Shown: one piece after another, positions 51,195-59,862 of the stretch
Layout: each line of letters begins with the position of its first letter
How positions within the stretch are numbered: the first letter of the stretch is position 1
NCBI GenBank assembly: GCA_016235425.1
Contig: JACRLC010000017.1
Location: forward strand, 1 to 64,000
Reading direction: 5' to 3'
DNA from: Chloroflexota bacterium
GTDB taxonomy: Bacteria; Chloroflexota; Anaerolineae; Anaerolineales; Villigracilaceae
Length of the DNA stretch: 64,000 nt
The notes under the pieces: generated by a model
Databases searched by the model: none
The model's input: only the letters and a program-made list of their open reading frames with translations
Told to the model about the DNA's origin: nothing
Position numbers and translations under genes: made by a program

Positions 51195-51875
51195 ATGATT
51201 ACGCGAAAAATATTTATTACATCTGCTCTGCTGGCTTTTGCCTTGCTTCTTGCCGCATGCGGACCCAGCGATGCAGAACTGACCCCGACGGTGAATCCCG
51301 ACGCGATCCGCACCGAGGCAGTTTCCACTTTCGCCTCTTCCCTGACCGAGACCGCGCTTGCCAACCCCACAGCCACCATCACACTGACGCCGACTCTTAC
51401 GAACACCCCCATTGCCCTGGCAACAACCAACCTGACGACGACATCCGCGGTTGTGACTTCTTGTTATAAACTTGTTTATGTTGCCGATGTGACAATCCCC
51501 GATAACACACAGATGACCCCGGGGCAAACCTTCACAAAAACGTGGCGCGTGCAAAACACCGGTAGTTGTGCGTGGGCTCCGGGCTTTAAATTCACCCTGG
51601 TCGGCGGCGACGCGATGGGCGGGCAAACATTGTCTCTTCCGCAAGCTGTGGCAATCGGAGCGACAACCGAACTTTCCATAGCCATGACCGCGCCCAGCAA
51701 TACGGGAACAGCTCAAGGAACGTGGCGTATGTCCGATGACAAGGGAGCCTACTTCGGCGATCCGCTGACCGTGGTGATCGTCGTGGGCGGAACAGGAGCA
51801 ACCAGCACACCGGGGACCCCGGCAACATCTGCGGCAACTTCCACAGCCACCCCAACAATCACAGCGACTCCATAA
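51195..51875 (+). CDS. Lipoprotein with NBR1-Ig-like domain
   Basis: 226 residues. Signal peptide with lipobox LLAAC (Cys about 22), a Thr/Pro/Ala-rich linker (about 27-85), then an Ig-like domain of the NBR1 central-domain type: VADVTIPDNTQMTPGQTFTKTWRVQNTGSCAWAPGFKF ... QGTWRMSDDKGAYFGDPLTVVIVV. A second low-complexity Thr/Ala tail ends the protein. Ribosome-binding AAAGGAG precedes the ATG. Probably anchored on the outer face; ligand unknown. Confidence 0.87.
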   Translation: MITRKIFITSALLAFALLLAACGPSDAELTPTVNPDAIRTEAVSTFASSLTETALANPTATITLTPTLTNTPIALATTNLTTTSAVVTSCYKLVYVADVTIPDNTQMTPGQTFTKTWRVQNTGSCAWAPGFKFTLVGGDAMGGQTLSLPQAVAIGATTELSIAMTAPSNTGTAQGTWRMSDDKGAYFGDPLTVVIVVGGTGATSTPGTPATSAATSTATPTITATP

Positions 51876-51891
51876 CTCTCGCAATTGAAAG

Positions 51892-51900
51892 TGCTATAAT
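51892..51900 (+). promoter_or_regulatory. Extended -10 promoter element
   Basis: TGCTATAAT ahead of the 72-residue protein gene, with AAAGGAG between it and the ATG at 51925. Confidence 0.55.
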
Positions 51901-51924
51901 TAAAACACAGCAAAGGAGTTAACC

Positions 51925-52143
51925 ATGGCCGAGAAATCCGAACGCGAAAAGAAGTTCAAACGTGAGATCCCGGAAGAGGCACGTGAGCATTTCAAAAAAG
52001 CCCGCGATGAGATGCGAAGCGCCATCGAAGGTTTTTTGCCGGAAGGCTTCATTGAGCATCGCCACGCGGCCCGCCGCGAAATGATGCTTGCCTGGCGCAG
52101 TATGCTGGATGCCGCCATCAAACGCATGGACGAAAAAGCGTAG
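51925..52143 (+). CDS. Small charged helical protein of unknown function
   Basis: 72 residues, about 40% charged, with predicted helices throughout (KSEREKKFKREIPEEAREHFKKARDEMRSA and HRHAARREMMLAWRSMLDAAIKRMDEKA). It has a good extended -10 promoter and ribosome-binding site, so it is likely expressed. No family recognised; the amphipathic repeats suggest a coiled coil or membrane-surface helix. Confidence 0.7.
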   Translation: MAEKSEREKKFKREIPEEAREHFKKARDEMRSAIEGFLPEGFIEHRHAARREMMLAWRSMLDAAIKRMDEKA

Positions 52144-52149
52144 CTCGCG

Positions 52150-52262
52150 AAACACCTAAAAAATCACGAACCGCGAAGAGCGCAAAGATCGCGAAGAAAA
52201 AAGACTCTCCTAAACAACAGAAGAGCCTGAAAATCTTTGTGGCCTTTGAGGCTTCGCGGTTT
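52150..52262. repeat. AACCGCGAAG...CTTCGCGGTT palindromic element
   Basis: The left arm GAACCGCGAAGAGCGCAAAGAT is imperfectly inverted at ATCTTTGTGGCCTTTGAGGCTTCGCGGTTT. The middle contains a GACTCTCCT/AGAAGAGCC-like hairpin that may terminate the small gene. Confidence 0.6.
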
Positions 52263-53940
52263 AGTCTTTTCCCCTGCCCCCGAACAAAATCCACAACAAT
52301 GTCGCGCCTGCGGCTCCAAGCAGCGCGTTGCCCAACGCGGGATTCCCCGCGTTCGCTATTACCGCGCCGCCCATCAAGAACGCGGCAAAGACCACCCCAC
52401 CCGTCAGCTTGTTCACAGATTTTGTCAACGCGCGCACTTCACGAGTAACCTGCGGAGATTGAAACACCAGCCCGCCGGATTCCGCTTGTGTGAGAACGCG
52501 GCTGGTCTGTGAAGGCAGGGCGAGTAACGTCTGCAACATTTCCCCAATCTGTTCCAGCCAGAAATCGAATCCTTTCGCAGCCTCCTGCTCGATCAGTTTG
52601 CGCGCATAGGGGGCAAGTTGATTCCATATATTGAAATCGGGATTGAGGCCTGTACACATGCCGCTGAGAATCGCCACCGTGCGCCCCAGCATGATTAAAT
52701 TCTGCGGAACCTGAAACGGCATACTGAAAATCAGGTCGCGGTATTGGTGCGCGAACTTGCGGATTTCATCCGGGCTGGTCTTACGCAGTTCGCTCATGGA
52801 CATACCCCAGAAGCGGTCGAACACCTGGGCTTCGGCCTGCTCGATCAACTTCACATCCGCGCCGGGGAGGATCATTCCCAGCTTTTGATATGACTTCACC
52901 ACGCGCGCGGCATCTTTTGTGCCAACGCCGATCAACATTTCGCGCAAGCCCTCGCGTACGCCTTCCGGCACGCGCGCGGTCATGCCAAAATCCACGAAGG
53001 TCAATCGCCATTTGCGGGGGGAATCATTTTCAGCGCCGAGAGGCGTCACGAAGAGGTTGCCAGGATGAGGGTCCGCGTGAACGAAGCCATCTTCGAAAAT
53101 CTGCTTGAGGTAGGTATCCAGCAAACGCCGCGCTACTTCACCGCGGTCAATGCCTGCGGCGGTGATCTCCGCGTAATCAGTGATCTTGATGGCATACACA
53201 TCTTCGAGCGTGAGCACGCGGCGGGTCGAAAGTCCATGCACAACGCGCGGCACGTGAACTTCGTTATCATCCTTGAACATCTCGAAAAACTTCGCGGCAT
53301 TTCCGGCCTCGCGTACGTAATCAATCTCCTCGCGCACCGTGGACGAAAACTCGCGCAGGAGCGACGGCACATCCGCATGTTCACTGACCGGGCGATATTG
53401 CATCAGCCACTTACCCACGCGCCCCAACGCGGACAAATCCACTTCGACGATCTGCTCGATGTGCGGACGCTGGACTTTGACGACGACTTCCGTGAATCCG
53501 CCCGCTTCTTCCTGGACCCGAAGCCTGGCGCGGTGGACCTGACCTAACGAGGCCGCCGCGAGAGGACTCTCGTCAAACCACTCAAATTTTTCCGGGAGGG
53601 ACGCGCCCAATTCGCTTTCAGCCAATTCCTTGATGGCCGCGTAGGATTCGGCAGGCACTTCATCCTGCAAGCCCGAAAGCTCATCGGTCACCTCCGGCGG
53701 AAGGATATCGAGGCGGGACGAAAGGAACTGTCCCACCTTAATCATCACCCCGCCCATGCGGATGGCCAGTCCGCGAAAACGGACGGCCTCGCGGCGGAAA
53801 CGATCCGGGCGCGTGCTTCTCACCCATTTGCGAAGGCCGAGGCGCGCCAGAAAAAGTTCCCACAAAATGAAACGGGCAATCACGCCCCCAAAGAAAAAAA
53901 GGATCATACGATAGCGTCCGCGCAGGCGGGAGGGATTCAT
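52261..53940 (-). CDS. UbiB/ABC1-type atypical kinase
   Basis: 559 residues. N-terminal ABC1-specific motif MIKVGQFLSSRLDILPPEV (the KxGQ segment), Ala-rich nucleotide loop ESPLAAASLGQVHRARL, QRPHIEQI with the invariant Lys region VVVKVQRP, FVHADPHPGNLFV (catalytic loop) and FVDFGMTARV (DFG). Two C-terminal hydrophobic helices (about 505-525 and 535-552) are typical of membrane-bound members. In the family UbiB supports ubiquinone synthesis and others act in lipid homeostasis. The role here is unknown, as no quinone genes are near. Confidence 0.92.
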   Translation of the reverse strand: MNPSRLRGRYRMILFFFGGVIARFILWELFLARLGLRKWVRSTRPDRFRREAVRFRGLAIRMGGVMIKVGQFLSSRLDILPPEVTDELSGLQDEVPAESYAAIKELAESELGASLPEKFEWFDESPLAAASLGQVHRARLRVQEEAGGFTEVVVKVQRPHIEQIVEVDLSALGRVGKWLMQYRPVSEHADVPSLLREFSSTVREEIDYVREAGNAAKFFEMFKDDNEVHVPRVVHGLSTRRVLTLEDVYAIKITDYAEITAAGIDRGEVARRLLDTYLKQIFEDGFVHADPHPGNLFVTPLGAENDSPRKWRLTFVDFGMTARVPEGVREGLREMLIGVGTKDAARVVKSYQKLGMILPGADVKLIEQAEAQVFDRFWGMSMSELRKTSPDEIRKFAHQYRDLIFSMPFQVPQNLIMLGRTVAILSGMCTGLNPDFNIWNQLAPYARKLIEQEAAKGFDFWLEQIGEMLQTLLALPSQTSRVLTQAESGGLVFQSPQVTREVRALTKSVNKLTGGVVFAAFLMGGAVIANAGNPALGNALLGAAGATLLWILFGGRGKD

Positions 53941-54081
53941 TGACTGCTCCAGGTAAGGTGATGGTTCATTTTATCACTGGACGTTTGGCATTCACCGAAG
54001 AGGGAAATGTAATTAAATCCCAAGTAAATCCATCCGGCCAAGGTGGTATGATATTTGTATAAACCTTTATCGGGTATTGTA
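53941..54081. other. Intergenic stretch, no gene seen
   Basis: AT-rich 140 bases with TATGAT and TATAAA boxes (54046-54063) that could be promoter elements of the remnant at 54082. Confidence 0.3.
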
Positions 54082-54234
54082 ATGGCCGGCAGATTCCTTT
54101 CCCGCTTGAGCCTCCTGGCTCGTTTTTCAATACTATCCCTGATCGTCACGGTTTTGATCGCGGCGGGCTTGGCCTATCGCCTTGAATCCACCCTGGTTAG
54201 CGACGCGCTCGATGGAAAACCTGTGATTTACTGA
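54082..54234 (+). pseudogene. N-terminal remnant of a membrane sensor protein
   Basis: A 50-codon frame (MAGRFLSRLSLLARFSILSL...) encodes a basic N-terminus, one membrane helix (about 16-31) and the start of an outside region (LESTLVSDALDG), then stops where repeat sequence begins. This is the usual beginning of a transmembrane sensor (GGDEF, HD-GYP or histidine-kinase type), but the rest of the gene is absent. Probably a deletion remnant. Confidence 0.5.
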
Positions 54235-54237
54235 CAG

Positions 54238-54305
54238 GGCTTTCGCTTGGAGTGCAAAATCCCCTGATTTTGCGCCGGAGTCGGGAAACTTCGGACTCCA
54301 TGAAA
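54238..54305. repeat. GGAGTGCAAAATC...GACTCC repeat
   Basis: GCAAAATC-CCCT-GATTTTGC is a perfect hairpin and GGAGTCGGGAAACTTCGGACTCC a second one. Related repeats with GGACTCC ends lie at 59779-59853 and 61040-61136. Confidence 0.6.
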
Positions 54306-54415
54306 ACGAAAGTTCTAACTCAAATATCAAATACCATAAGAGGGGAATTGGCCATTGCAACATTTTGCATCCACAACCTGTAATCCAGATGAACATCCAA
54401 TTCGAGGAGGTTTTT

Positions 54416-55531
54416 ATGCGCGGTTTCTATATTTTTATTGGCGCACTGATCATCGTAACGCTGGCTTGTGATGGCGGCACACCGACTGTTCCATCCACAC
54501 CTCAGGATTCAATTTTTGATTCGAGCCAAACGGCTTACGGTTTCTTCCCTTCCCCGCCCGAAGTCACACTCGAAAGCGTCATGCAAATGTACAAGGACCT
54601 CGGCGATCATGCCGATGTCGTTCTGCTTCAACAAAACATCCCGTGGGAGGCATTCGCCCAAAGCGCGGAGGTTGAATCCGGGGATATCACTGACATCAAG
54701 AACCAGCATATTCTCGCCGTGCAAAACAGCCTCGAGATCATCTTTGTGGTTGATCCGCTCAACGGTCTAAACCGACGCGAGTTTCTCGGACTGCCCAGCG
54801 GTTGGGAGGCAAGTTTCGCCAACCCCGATGTCCGAACGGCGTACAAGAATTACACCTTGCGTGTCGTGCGCGAATTTCACCCGCGCTATCTCGGCCTCGC
54901 ATCGGAAATCAACACCTACGCAGACGCGCACCCCGAGGATTTTCCAACCTTTTTGAGTTTGTACAACGAAGTCTATGACGCGGTCAAAGCCGAAGCGCCG
55001 CAAACGCAAATCTTCGTCACGTTTCAATGGGAAGATCTGAACAATATTTTCCCCCAGCCCAATGAGGGCAACCGCCAGAAATTTGACATCAACTGGGATC
55101 AAGTGGAAATCTTCGAACCAAAACTTGACCTGTGGGCGATCTCTTCGTATCCGTTCGTTGCATTTGAAAACGCCTCCGACATTCCTCCCGACTATTACAC
55201 CCCGCTTCTTTCCCGGACCTCAAAGCCGGTCGCCGTTGCAGAGGGCGGATTCGCCAGCCGCGACATTGACCCGTTTCACGGCGACCCGCAGGATCAGGTG
55301 GATTACCTGAACGCCATTCACACACAAATCGGCGAAAGACTCAACTTCTGGATTTACCTGCTCCTGACCGACTTCAACATGGATTCATATGAACCGCTCA
55401 TGCGCGCACAAGGCCAGGGTGACGACGACATAAACACTCTCGGTTTGTTCGCGTCCGTTGGCTTGAGGGAATTCGACGGAACACCCAAACCTGCGCTGGA
55501 CGTATGGGATGGTTTCAGAGACGGACGATAG
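54416..55531 (+). CDS. Lipoprotein with a glycosidase-like TIM-barrel domain
   Basis: 371 residues; the ATG at 54416 follows CGAGGAGG. A lipoprotein signal (VTLAC) precedes a (beta/alpha)8-type domain. LGLASEINTYADAHPEDF gives a candidate acid/base Glu after strand 4 and PVAVAEGGFASRDI a candidate nucleophile Glu after strand 7, as in clan GH-A enzymes (for example GH53-type). WAISSYPFVAF and FWIYLLLTDFN fit barrel strands. Catalysis is inferred, not shown. Monocistronic. Confidence 0.75.
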   Translation: MRGFYIFIGALIIVTLACDGGTPTVPSTPQDSIFDSSQTAYGFFPSPPEVTLESVMQMYKDLGDHADVVLLQQNIPWEAFAQSAEVESGDITDIKNQHILAVQNSLEIIFVVDPLNGLNRREFLGLPSGWEASFANPDVRTAYKNYTLRVVREFHPRYLGLASEINTYADAHPEDFPTFLSLYNEVYDAVKAEAPQTQIFVTFQWEDLNNIFPQPNEGNRQKFDINWDQVEIFEPKLDLWAISSYPFVAFENASDIPPDYYTPLLSRTSKPVAVAEGGFASRDIDPFHGDPQDQVDYLNAIHTQIGERLNFWIYLLLTDFNMDSYEPLMRAQGQGDDDINTLGLFASVGLREFDGTPKPALDVWDGFRDGR

Positions 55532-55586
55532 AAGCGGATATTTACGCGGTGATGGTTCCATGAGACAATAAGAACCTGAATATGAA

Positions 55587-56519
55587 ATGGGTACGTTTGA
55601 TCCTGCCTACCTGTCTCTAAGCCATTCGGGGGAACTTGCCCGGCGCGCCGAACAGGCCCGCGAACATCTGGCTAAATGCGACTTGTGCGCGTGGGAATGC
55701 AAAGTAGATCGGTTGGCTGGAAAAACAGGGGTATGTAAGACGGGGAAAAAAGCCAAAGTGAACAGTTTCGGACCTCATCCAGGTGAAGAAGATCCGTTAC
55801 GCGGCTGGAGCGGCTCGGGGACGATTTTCTTCACGCGTTGCAACTTGCTCTGCCAGTTCTGTCAGAATCATGAGATCAGCCAGACGGAGGCGGGAAAAGA
55901 AGTGACAACGGAAGAACTGGCACACATCATGCTCGAACTGCAAGCATCCGGTTGCCACAATATAAACTTTGTCTCCCCGAGTCACGTGGTGGCACAAATC
56001 CTTGCCGGACTGGTTATCGCTGCGAAAGATGGGCTTCATATTCCCCTGGTCTACAACACAGGTGGATACGACTCTCTCCCAGCCCTTGGACTTCTCGACG
56101 GTGTGATTGACATTTATATGCCGGATATGAAATACGCCCATCCTCTGACAGCCCTGAAATATTCAAAGGCGCGTGATTACCCGAAATGCAACCAAATTGC
56201 TGTGGAAGAAATGCACCGGCAGGTTGGTGATTTGCAGGTGGACGAACACGGCATCGCGACGCGCGGTCTGCTCGTGCGGCACCTGATATTGCCAAACGGA
56301 CTGGCAGGCACGAAGGAAATTGTCCGCTTTCTGGCTGGGAAGATTTCCCGCGACACCTATTTGAACCTGATGGATCAGTACCGCCCTTGTTACAACGCTC
56401 GTCTTTTCCCTCAATTAAACCGCCCAATCACCACACGTGAATACGAAGAAGCCGTTCAACTGGCTCATGCAGAGGGGCTATACCGGCTGGATCATCGTAC
56501 ACATCCTTTATTAGCCTGA
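55587..56519 (+). CDS. Radical SAM protein, PflA/AmmeMemoRadiSam-related
   Basis: 310 residues. An N-terminal Cys-rich segment (CDLCAWECKVDRLAGKTGVC) precedes the radical SAM motif CNLLCQFCQN (Cx3Cx2C). GSGTIFF, GCHNINFVSPSHVVAQI, VYNTGGYDSL and IDIYMPDMKYA are as in the COG1313 group of PflX/PflA-like activating enzymes. Likely uses a [4Fe-4S] cluster and SAM; partner enzyme unknown. No clear ribosome-binding site precedes the ATG. Confidence 0.88.
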   Translation: MGTFDPAYLSLSHSGELARRAEQAREHLAKCDLCAWECKVDRLAGKTGVCKTGKKAKVNSFGPHPGEEDPLRGWSGSGTIFFTRCNLLCQFCQNHEISQTEAGKEVTTEELAHIMLELQASGCHNINFVSPSHVVAQILAGLVIAAKDGLHIPLVYNTGGYDSLPALGLLDGVIDIYMPDMKYAHPLTALKYSKARDYPKCNQIAVEEMHRQVGDLQVDEHGIATRGLLVRHLILPNGLAGTKEIVRFLAGKISRDTYLNLMDQYRPCYNARLFPQLNRPITTREYEEAVQLAHAEGLYRLDHRTHPLLA

Positions 56520-56525
56520 ACAAAA

Positions 56526-57632
56526 TCATGGGCAGGCGTTCTGCAAATGCTCTTCAAACGTCTCTTCAAAGACGTGGTAGCCGCCATCGTCACATTTAGC
56601 GCGAAAGAAAAAGTAAGACGTATCGGCGGGAAAGGCCACCGCGCGCAGAGCATCCATACCAGGGTTGGAGATTGGAGCAGGCGGCGGGCCTGAGATCAGA
56701 TACGTGTTGTACGGTGAGTTGACTTGCAAATCTTCCAGCCCAAGTGGATTCGTCCACCAGGTATTTTGGGTTGCATCGAATCCCAACGCGTATTGGACAG
56801 TCGGATCGGCGTCGAGCTTCATACCGATGTTCAAACGGTTGAGATAGACGGACGCGATGAGCGGAGACTCCTCCGCTTGAATTGCCTCGCGCTCCACGAT
56901 GGACGCGAGAGTCACGGCCTGATAAACCGTCAAACCGTGTGCGGAAAAACCATCGCGCAAATCCTGTGTGAGATGCTGGGCAAAGCTGCGCGTGAGGGCG
57001 TCCACAAGCTGCTCGGCTGTCGTCTCGCGCGGCAGGATGTATGAATCGGGGAAGAAAAATCCTTCGTTGCTGATCATGCCTTCGACCGAGTCAATCGGCA
57101 ACGGGTTATTTGCAACGGCGAGAAACTGCTCGGGAGCGATGATCAAGCCGGAGGTCGGGAGTGAAGCGGCGATCTCCTCCATCCGCCAGCCGGGCAGGAC
57201 AACGAAGGTCACATCTTCGGGAGTCGCATCCTGCATTTCGCGGGCAATGTCCACAATGGACATGCCGGGACTGAGCGAATACCTGCCCGCCTGGAGCGTC
57301 ACGTCAAGGCCGGTGTAAATGAGGTAGTCGCGGAACGCATTTGAGTTTGAAATGATGCCGTTCTCTTCGAGGCGGATCGCAATCAAGCGCACCGACTCGG
57401 CCTCATCCACGATAAAGGTTTGTTCGGGCGCGCCGGGGCTGAGAGGCGTGAGCAGGTCATCGCCATACCAAAGCAGGAGCGCGGAATATTGAATGCGCTG
57501 TGAAATACTGAGTTGCGCCGCTGGCGGCCCATACAAACGAGACGCCCGCGCGGGAATGAAGAAAATGGCAAAAAACAAAGCAGTGAAACTGGCAATGGCA
57601 AAAAGAATGAGGATGAGATGATAACGACGCAT
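56526..57632 (-). CDS. mltG: Endolytic murein transglycosylase MltG (YceG-like)
   Basis: 368 residues. One N-terminal membrane helix (about 5-27), a LysM-like region (EAESVRLIAIRLEENGII ... LQAGRYSLSPGMSIVDIAREM), and the catalytic YceG domain: EGFFFPDSYILP, TLASIVEREA (catalytic Glu), DADPTVQYALG, SPYNTYLISGPPPAPISNPG. It cleaves nascent glycan strands and limits their length. Next to ruvX, as in many bacteria where mltG and ruvX/yqgF are linked. Confidence 0.95.
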   Translation of the reverse strand: MRRYHLILILFAIASFTALFFAIFFIPARASRLYGPPAAQLSISQRIQYSALLLWYGDDLLTPLSPGAPEQTFIVDEAESVRLIAIRLEENGIISNSNAFRDYLIYTGLDVTLQAGRYSLSPGMSIVDIAREMQDATPEDVTFVVLPGWRMEEIAASLPTSGLIIAPEQFLAVANNPLPIDSVEGMISNEGFFFPDSYILPRETTAEQLVDALTRSFAQHLTQDLRDGFSAHGLTVYQAVTLASIVEREAIQAEESPLIASVYLNRLNIGMKLDADPTVQYALGFDATQNTWWTNPLGLEDLQVNSPYNTYLISGPPPAPISNPGMDALRAVAFPADTSYFFFRAKCDDGGYHVFEETFEEHLQNACP

Positions 57633-57719
57633 TTTGATTTACGATTTCAGATTTACGATTTTGATTTGAAATGGGGATTTACAGGTGTGTAGTAATTGTT
57701 GCGTATTGCGTGTTCCGTT

Positions 57720-57741
57720 GTTTACCTGTCTACTTGTTTAC
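57720..57741 (+). repeat. 22-bp direct repeat, left copy
   Basis: The sequence beginning GTTTACCTGTCTACTTG is identical over 22 bases to 58224-58245. The copies bracket ruvX. This copy overlaps the 3' end of ruvX and supplies its last codons and stop. Confidence 0.85.
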
Positions 57742-58162
57742 CTGTTTCCTTCTTTCCCCTCGCATCAAGATACGAGCGCAAAATCATCACCGCCGCCAGT
57801 TCATCCAAATGACCTGAGCGTTTCTTGCGCGAGACACCCATTTCAATGCGCGTCGCACGCGCATCCTGCGTGCTGAAAGATTCATCGAACAATTCAACCG
57901 GGATGTCTGTTTGATTTTTCAACTCGTCTGCAAAGCGCGCCGCGCGGCGGCCAGCCATGTTCGGCCTGCCCTCTTCATCAAACGATTGACCGATGACGAT
58001 CAAACCCGCGCCATTCTCCTGCGCAAGTGCTGCCACCTGCGCGGCATCCATCACACGAGAAATATGTTGAATCACTTTCAACGGGCTGGGGATCGTCGCG
58101 GTGGGGTCGCTGATGGCGAGACCGATTCTTTTCTCGCCGTGGTCAACTGCAAGGATTCGCAT
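57722..58162 (-). CDS. ruvX: Putative pre-16S rRNA nuclease / Holliday junction resolvase RuvX (YqgF)
   Basis: 146 residues. RNase H-fold protein: RILAVDHGEKRIGLAISDP (first Asp), LIVIGQSFDEEG, VELFDESFSTQDA (second acidic cluster) and GHLDELAAVMILRSYLD (third Asp) are the full YqgF pattern. The family processes the 5' end of 16S rRNA. The final residues GKKETGKQVDR lie in the 22-bp repeat, so the C-terminus was apparently rewritten by the repeat. Start follows a GGAGAATAA site. Confidence 0.92.
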   Translation of the reverse strand: MRILAVDHGEKRIGLAISDPTATIPSPLKVIQHISRVMDAAQVAALAQENGAGLIVIGQSFDEEGRPNMAGRRAARFADELKNQTDIPVELFDESFSTQDARATRIEMGVSRKKRSGHLDELAAVMILRSYLDARGKKETGKQVDR

Positions 58163-58179
58163 TTATTCTCCATGGGAAG

Positions 58180-58262
58180 CAGTAGACAGGCACATAAGTA
58201 AACACGTAGACACGACGGCGCATGTTTACCTGTCTACTTGTTTACTTGTGTACGTATTTACT
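58180..58262. repeat. GTAAACA/TGTTTAC repeat cluster upstream of ruvX
   Basis: Left part GTAGACAGGCACATAAGTAAAC is imperfectly inverted in the right part, which holds the second copy of the 22-bp repeat (58224-58245). A fold-back hairpin with GACGGCGCAT in its loop is possible. Confidence 0.65.
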
Positions 58263-58273
58263 CTATCCAAAAG

Positions 58274-59764
58274 TCACTTCACATCCACTGAAACATTGAA
58301 CGGGATTAACGGAAGCCACGGCCACCAGAATGGCACGAGTTCTATTTCGGGAGCTTCACGCAGGGACAAACTCGCCGCCAGTTTCTCGCGCGCGTTTTCG
58401 GGCTTGAGTCCTCGTGCGAGCGCAAAGACTTCTGCAAAACTGATTTTATGAAGCAGTGTCCGCGTTGCCTCCAAATCGAAGTGGATAACGTCCATTGCAT
58501 CAATGACCGGGTCATTTACAGGTTTGAACGCGGGTGCGGCGGAAGCGGCAAAATCAACAGGCAACGACGCATCCATCGAAGCCAGGGTCAACTGTTTCAA
58601 ATCTTCGGCAGAAACATAGCGCGCCGCGAATTCCACTTCCATCGTCAGGGTCAGTTCTTTTCCGGGCTGGCCAGCCGTGGGGGAAAACGCCTCATCCGTA
58701 ACTTTTGAAACATCGAACGTATCCATCAACAAAATATCGCCAGCCGCCAACTCCGCGCGCATTTGCTTTTCAGCCTCACGCCACAAATTTTCCATCACCG
58801 TTTTGCGAAGCCGCTCGCGGTCTGCATCGGTTGCGCCGGTCGTCTTCGCATCCGCACCGCCTTTGGTCGGCTCCGGGTTCGTCACCGAAACCGAAAGCCC
58901 AAGCGGCCCTTCCACAATCGTGATCGAGTCTGCATCCACATTGCCTTGCGCGCCCGCAACGATCGCCTCCACCGGCACGTCTACAAATTCCTCCGGCCCA
59001 GCATTCACGTGCGTTTCATGCAGAGTGGCAAAACGGATTCCGGGATCGCTCGAAGAAATCACAACGCTTCCCGCGGGAATGGTCACATCGGCCTGTCCCA
59101 AATTCATAAACCGCGCCACGCCCTTCGCCTTAGACTTCGGCACGGAAATCTGACTGCTCACCGCTGATGCCTGTTCAGCATTCACCGCAATTGACAACCT
59201 CCGCGCCGGGATGTTTCCGGTCAAGGAGACGGACGAAACGGACTCACTCGCGCTGACAGGAATGACGATGGACTGGGTTTGCGATTCGGGATACAAAGTC
59301 ACCGCGGCACGCGGGACGAATAAACCTGCCACCGCTAAAACGGCCATTACCCCCACCGTAAAAGTGATCATCCGCCCTGCCAGTGACGTCCGCCACACGG
59401 CCTCTTTTTCGTAAACGGAATCTCGCAACGCGCGCAAGTCACGGCGCGGCGCTTTCGGGACGCGTCTGCTTCTCGGGGCATGATCAGGCCAGAGGTCCCT
59501 TTGAGCGGCGGAGGTTGATTGAAAGACCGGGATGCCAAGCGACTCCGCGTCGCGCCTCACGTTCGCGCGGCGGGTCACCAATCCCAATTGTGCGCCGAGG
59601 GAATCGGCGTGCCTCTGCAAGACCTTCAAATCCAGCACGCGCAGGGTGACCTGCTCGTACTTCGGCCAAACGAGCAGGATGCGCGGTGTCTTCGCCCACG
59701 TCAGCCTGTCGCGGACGGAGATGAGGTCATCGTGAGATTCGAGGGTGATGATTTGGGTTTTCAA
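58274..59764 (-). CDS. Baseplate J/gp47-like membrane protein
   Basis: 496 residues. A cytoplasmic N-terminal region (1-125; ends SRRVPKAPRRDLRALR) is followed by one membrane helix (about 131-152, ITFTVGVMAVLAVAGLFV) and a long outside region. That region has a duplicated beta module (IPARRLSIAVNAEQASAVSSQ, VTIPAGSVVISSSDPGIRFATLHETHVNAG) resembling the baseplate J family. Such genes occur outside phage in this group, without tail genes, as here. Function unknown. Ends in WWPWLPLIPFNVSVDVK. Confidence 0.78.
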   Translation of the reverse strand: MKTQIITLESHDDLISVRDRLTWAKTPRILLVWPKYEQVTLRVLDLKVLQRHADSLGAQLGLVTRRANVRRDAESLGIPVFQSTSAAQRDLWPDHAPRSRRVPKAPRRDLRALRDSVYEKEAVWRTSLAGRMITFTVGVMAVLAVAGLFVPRAAVTLYPESQTQSIVIPVSASESVSSVSLTGNIPARRLSIAVNAEQASAVSSQISVPKSKAKGVARFMNLGQADVTIPAGSVVISSSDPGIRFATLHETHVNAGPEEFVDVPVEAIVAGAQGNVDADSITIVEGPLGLSVSVTNPEPTKGGADAKTTGATDADRERLRKTVMENLWREAEKQMRAELAAGDILLMDTFDVSKVTDEAFSPTAGQPGKELTLTMEVEFAARYVSAEDLKQLTLASMDASLPVDFAASAAPAFKPVNDPVIDAMDVIHFDLEATRTLLHKISFAEVFALARGLKPENAREKLAASLSLREAPEIELVPFWWPWLPLIPFNVSVDVK

Positions 59765-59778
59765 AATTCAGCTATGTT

Positions 59779-59853
59779 TCTTTGGACTCCAACGTCTCCC
59801 GACGTTGGAAATAATTTTGCAGTTCATCCAAAGTCTGGAGACTTTGGACTCCG
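59779..59853. repeat. GGACTCCAACGTCTCC ... CTTTGGACTCC repeat
   Basis: CCAACGTCTCCCGACGTTGG and CCAAAGTCTGGAGACTTTGG form two consecutive hairpins joined by AAATAATTTTGCAGTTCAT. A relative lies at 61040-61136. It sits between the start of the baseplate-J-like gene and the end of the cysteine desulfurase gene and may terminate the latter. Confidence 0.75.
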
Positions 59854-59862
59854 AATATACAA

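Noticed and set aside
50904-51884. 326-codon minus-strand frame
   Set aside because: Antisense to the NBR1-Ig lipoprotein; Cys/Arg/Gly-rich low-complexity translation typical of a shadow.
58274-59764. Prophage tail gene (baseplate J)
   Set aside because: No other phage genes nearby, and the protein has an N-terminal cytoplasmic part and a membrane helix; more likely a cellular membrane protein with this fold.
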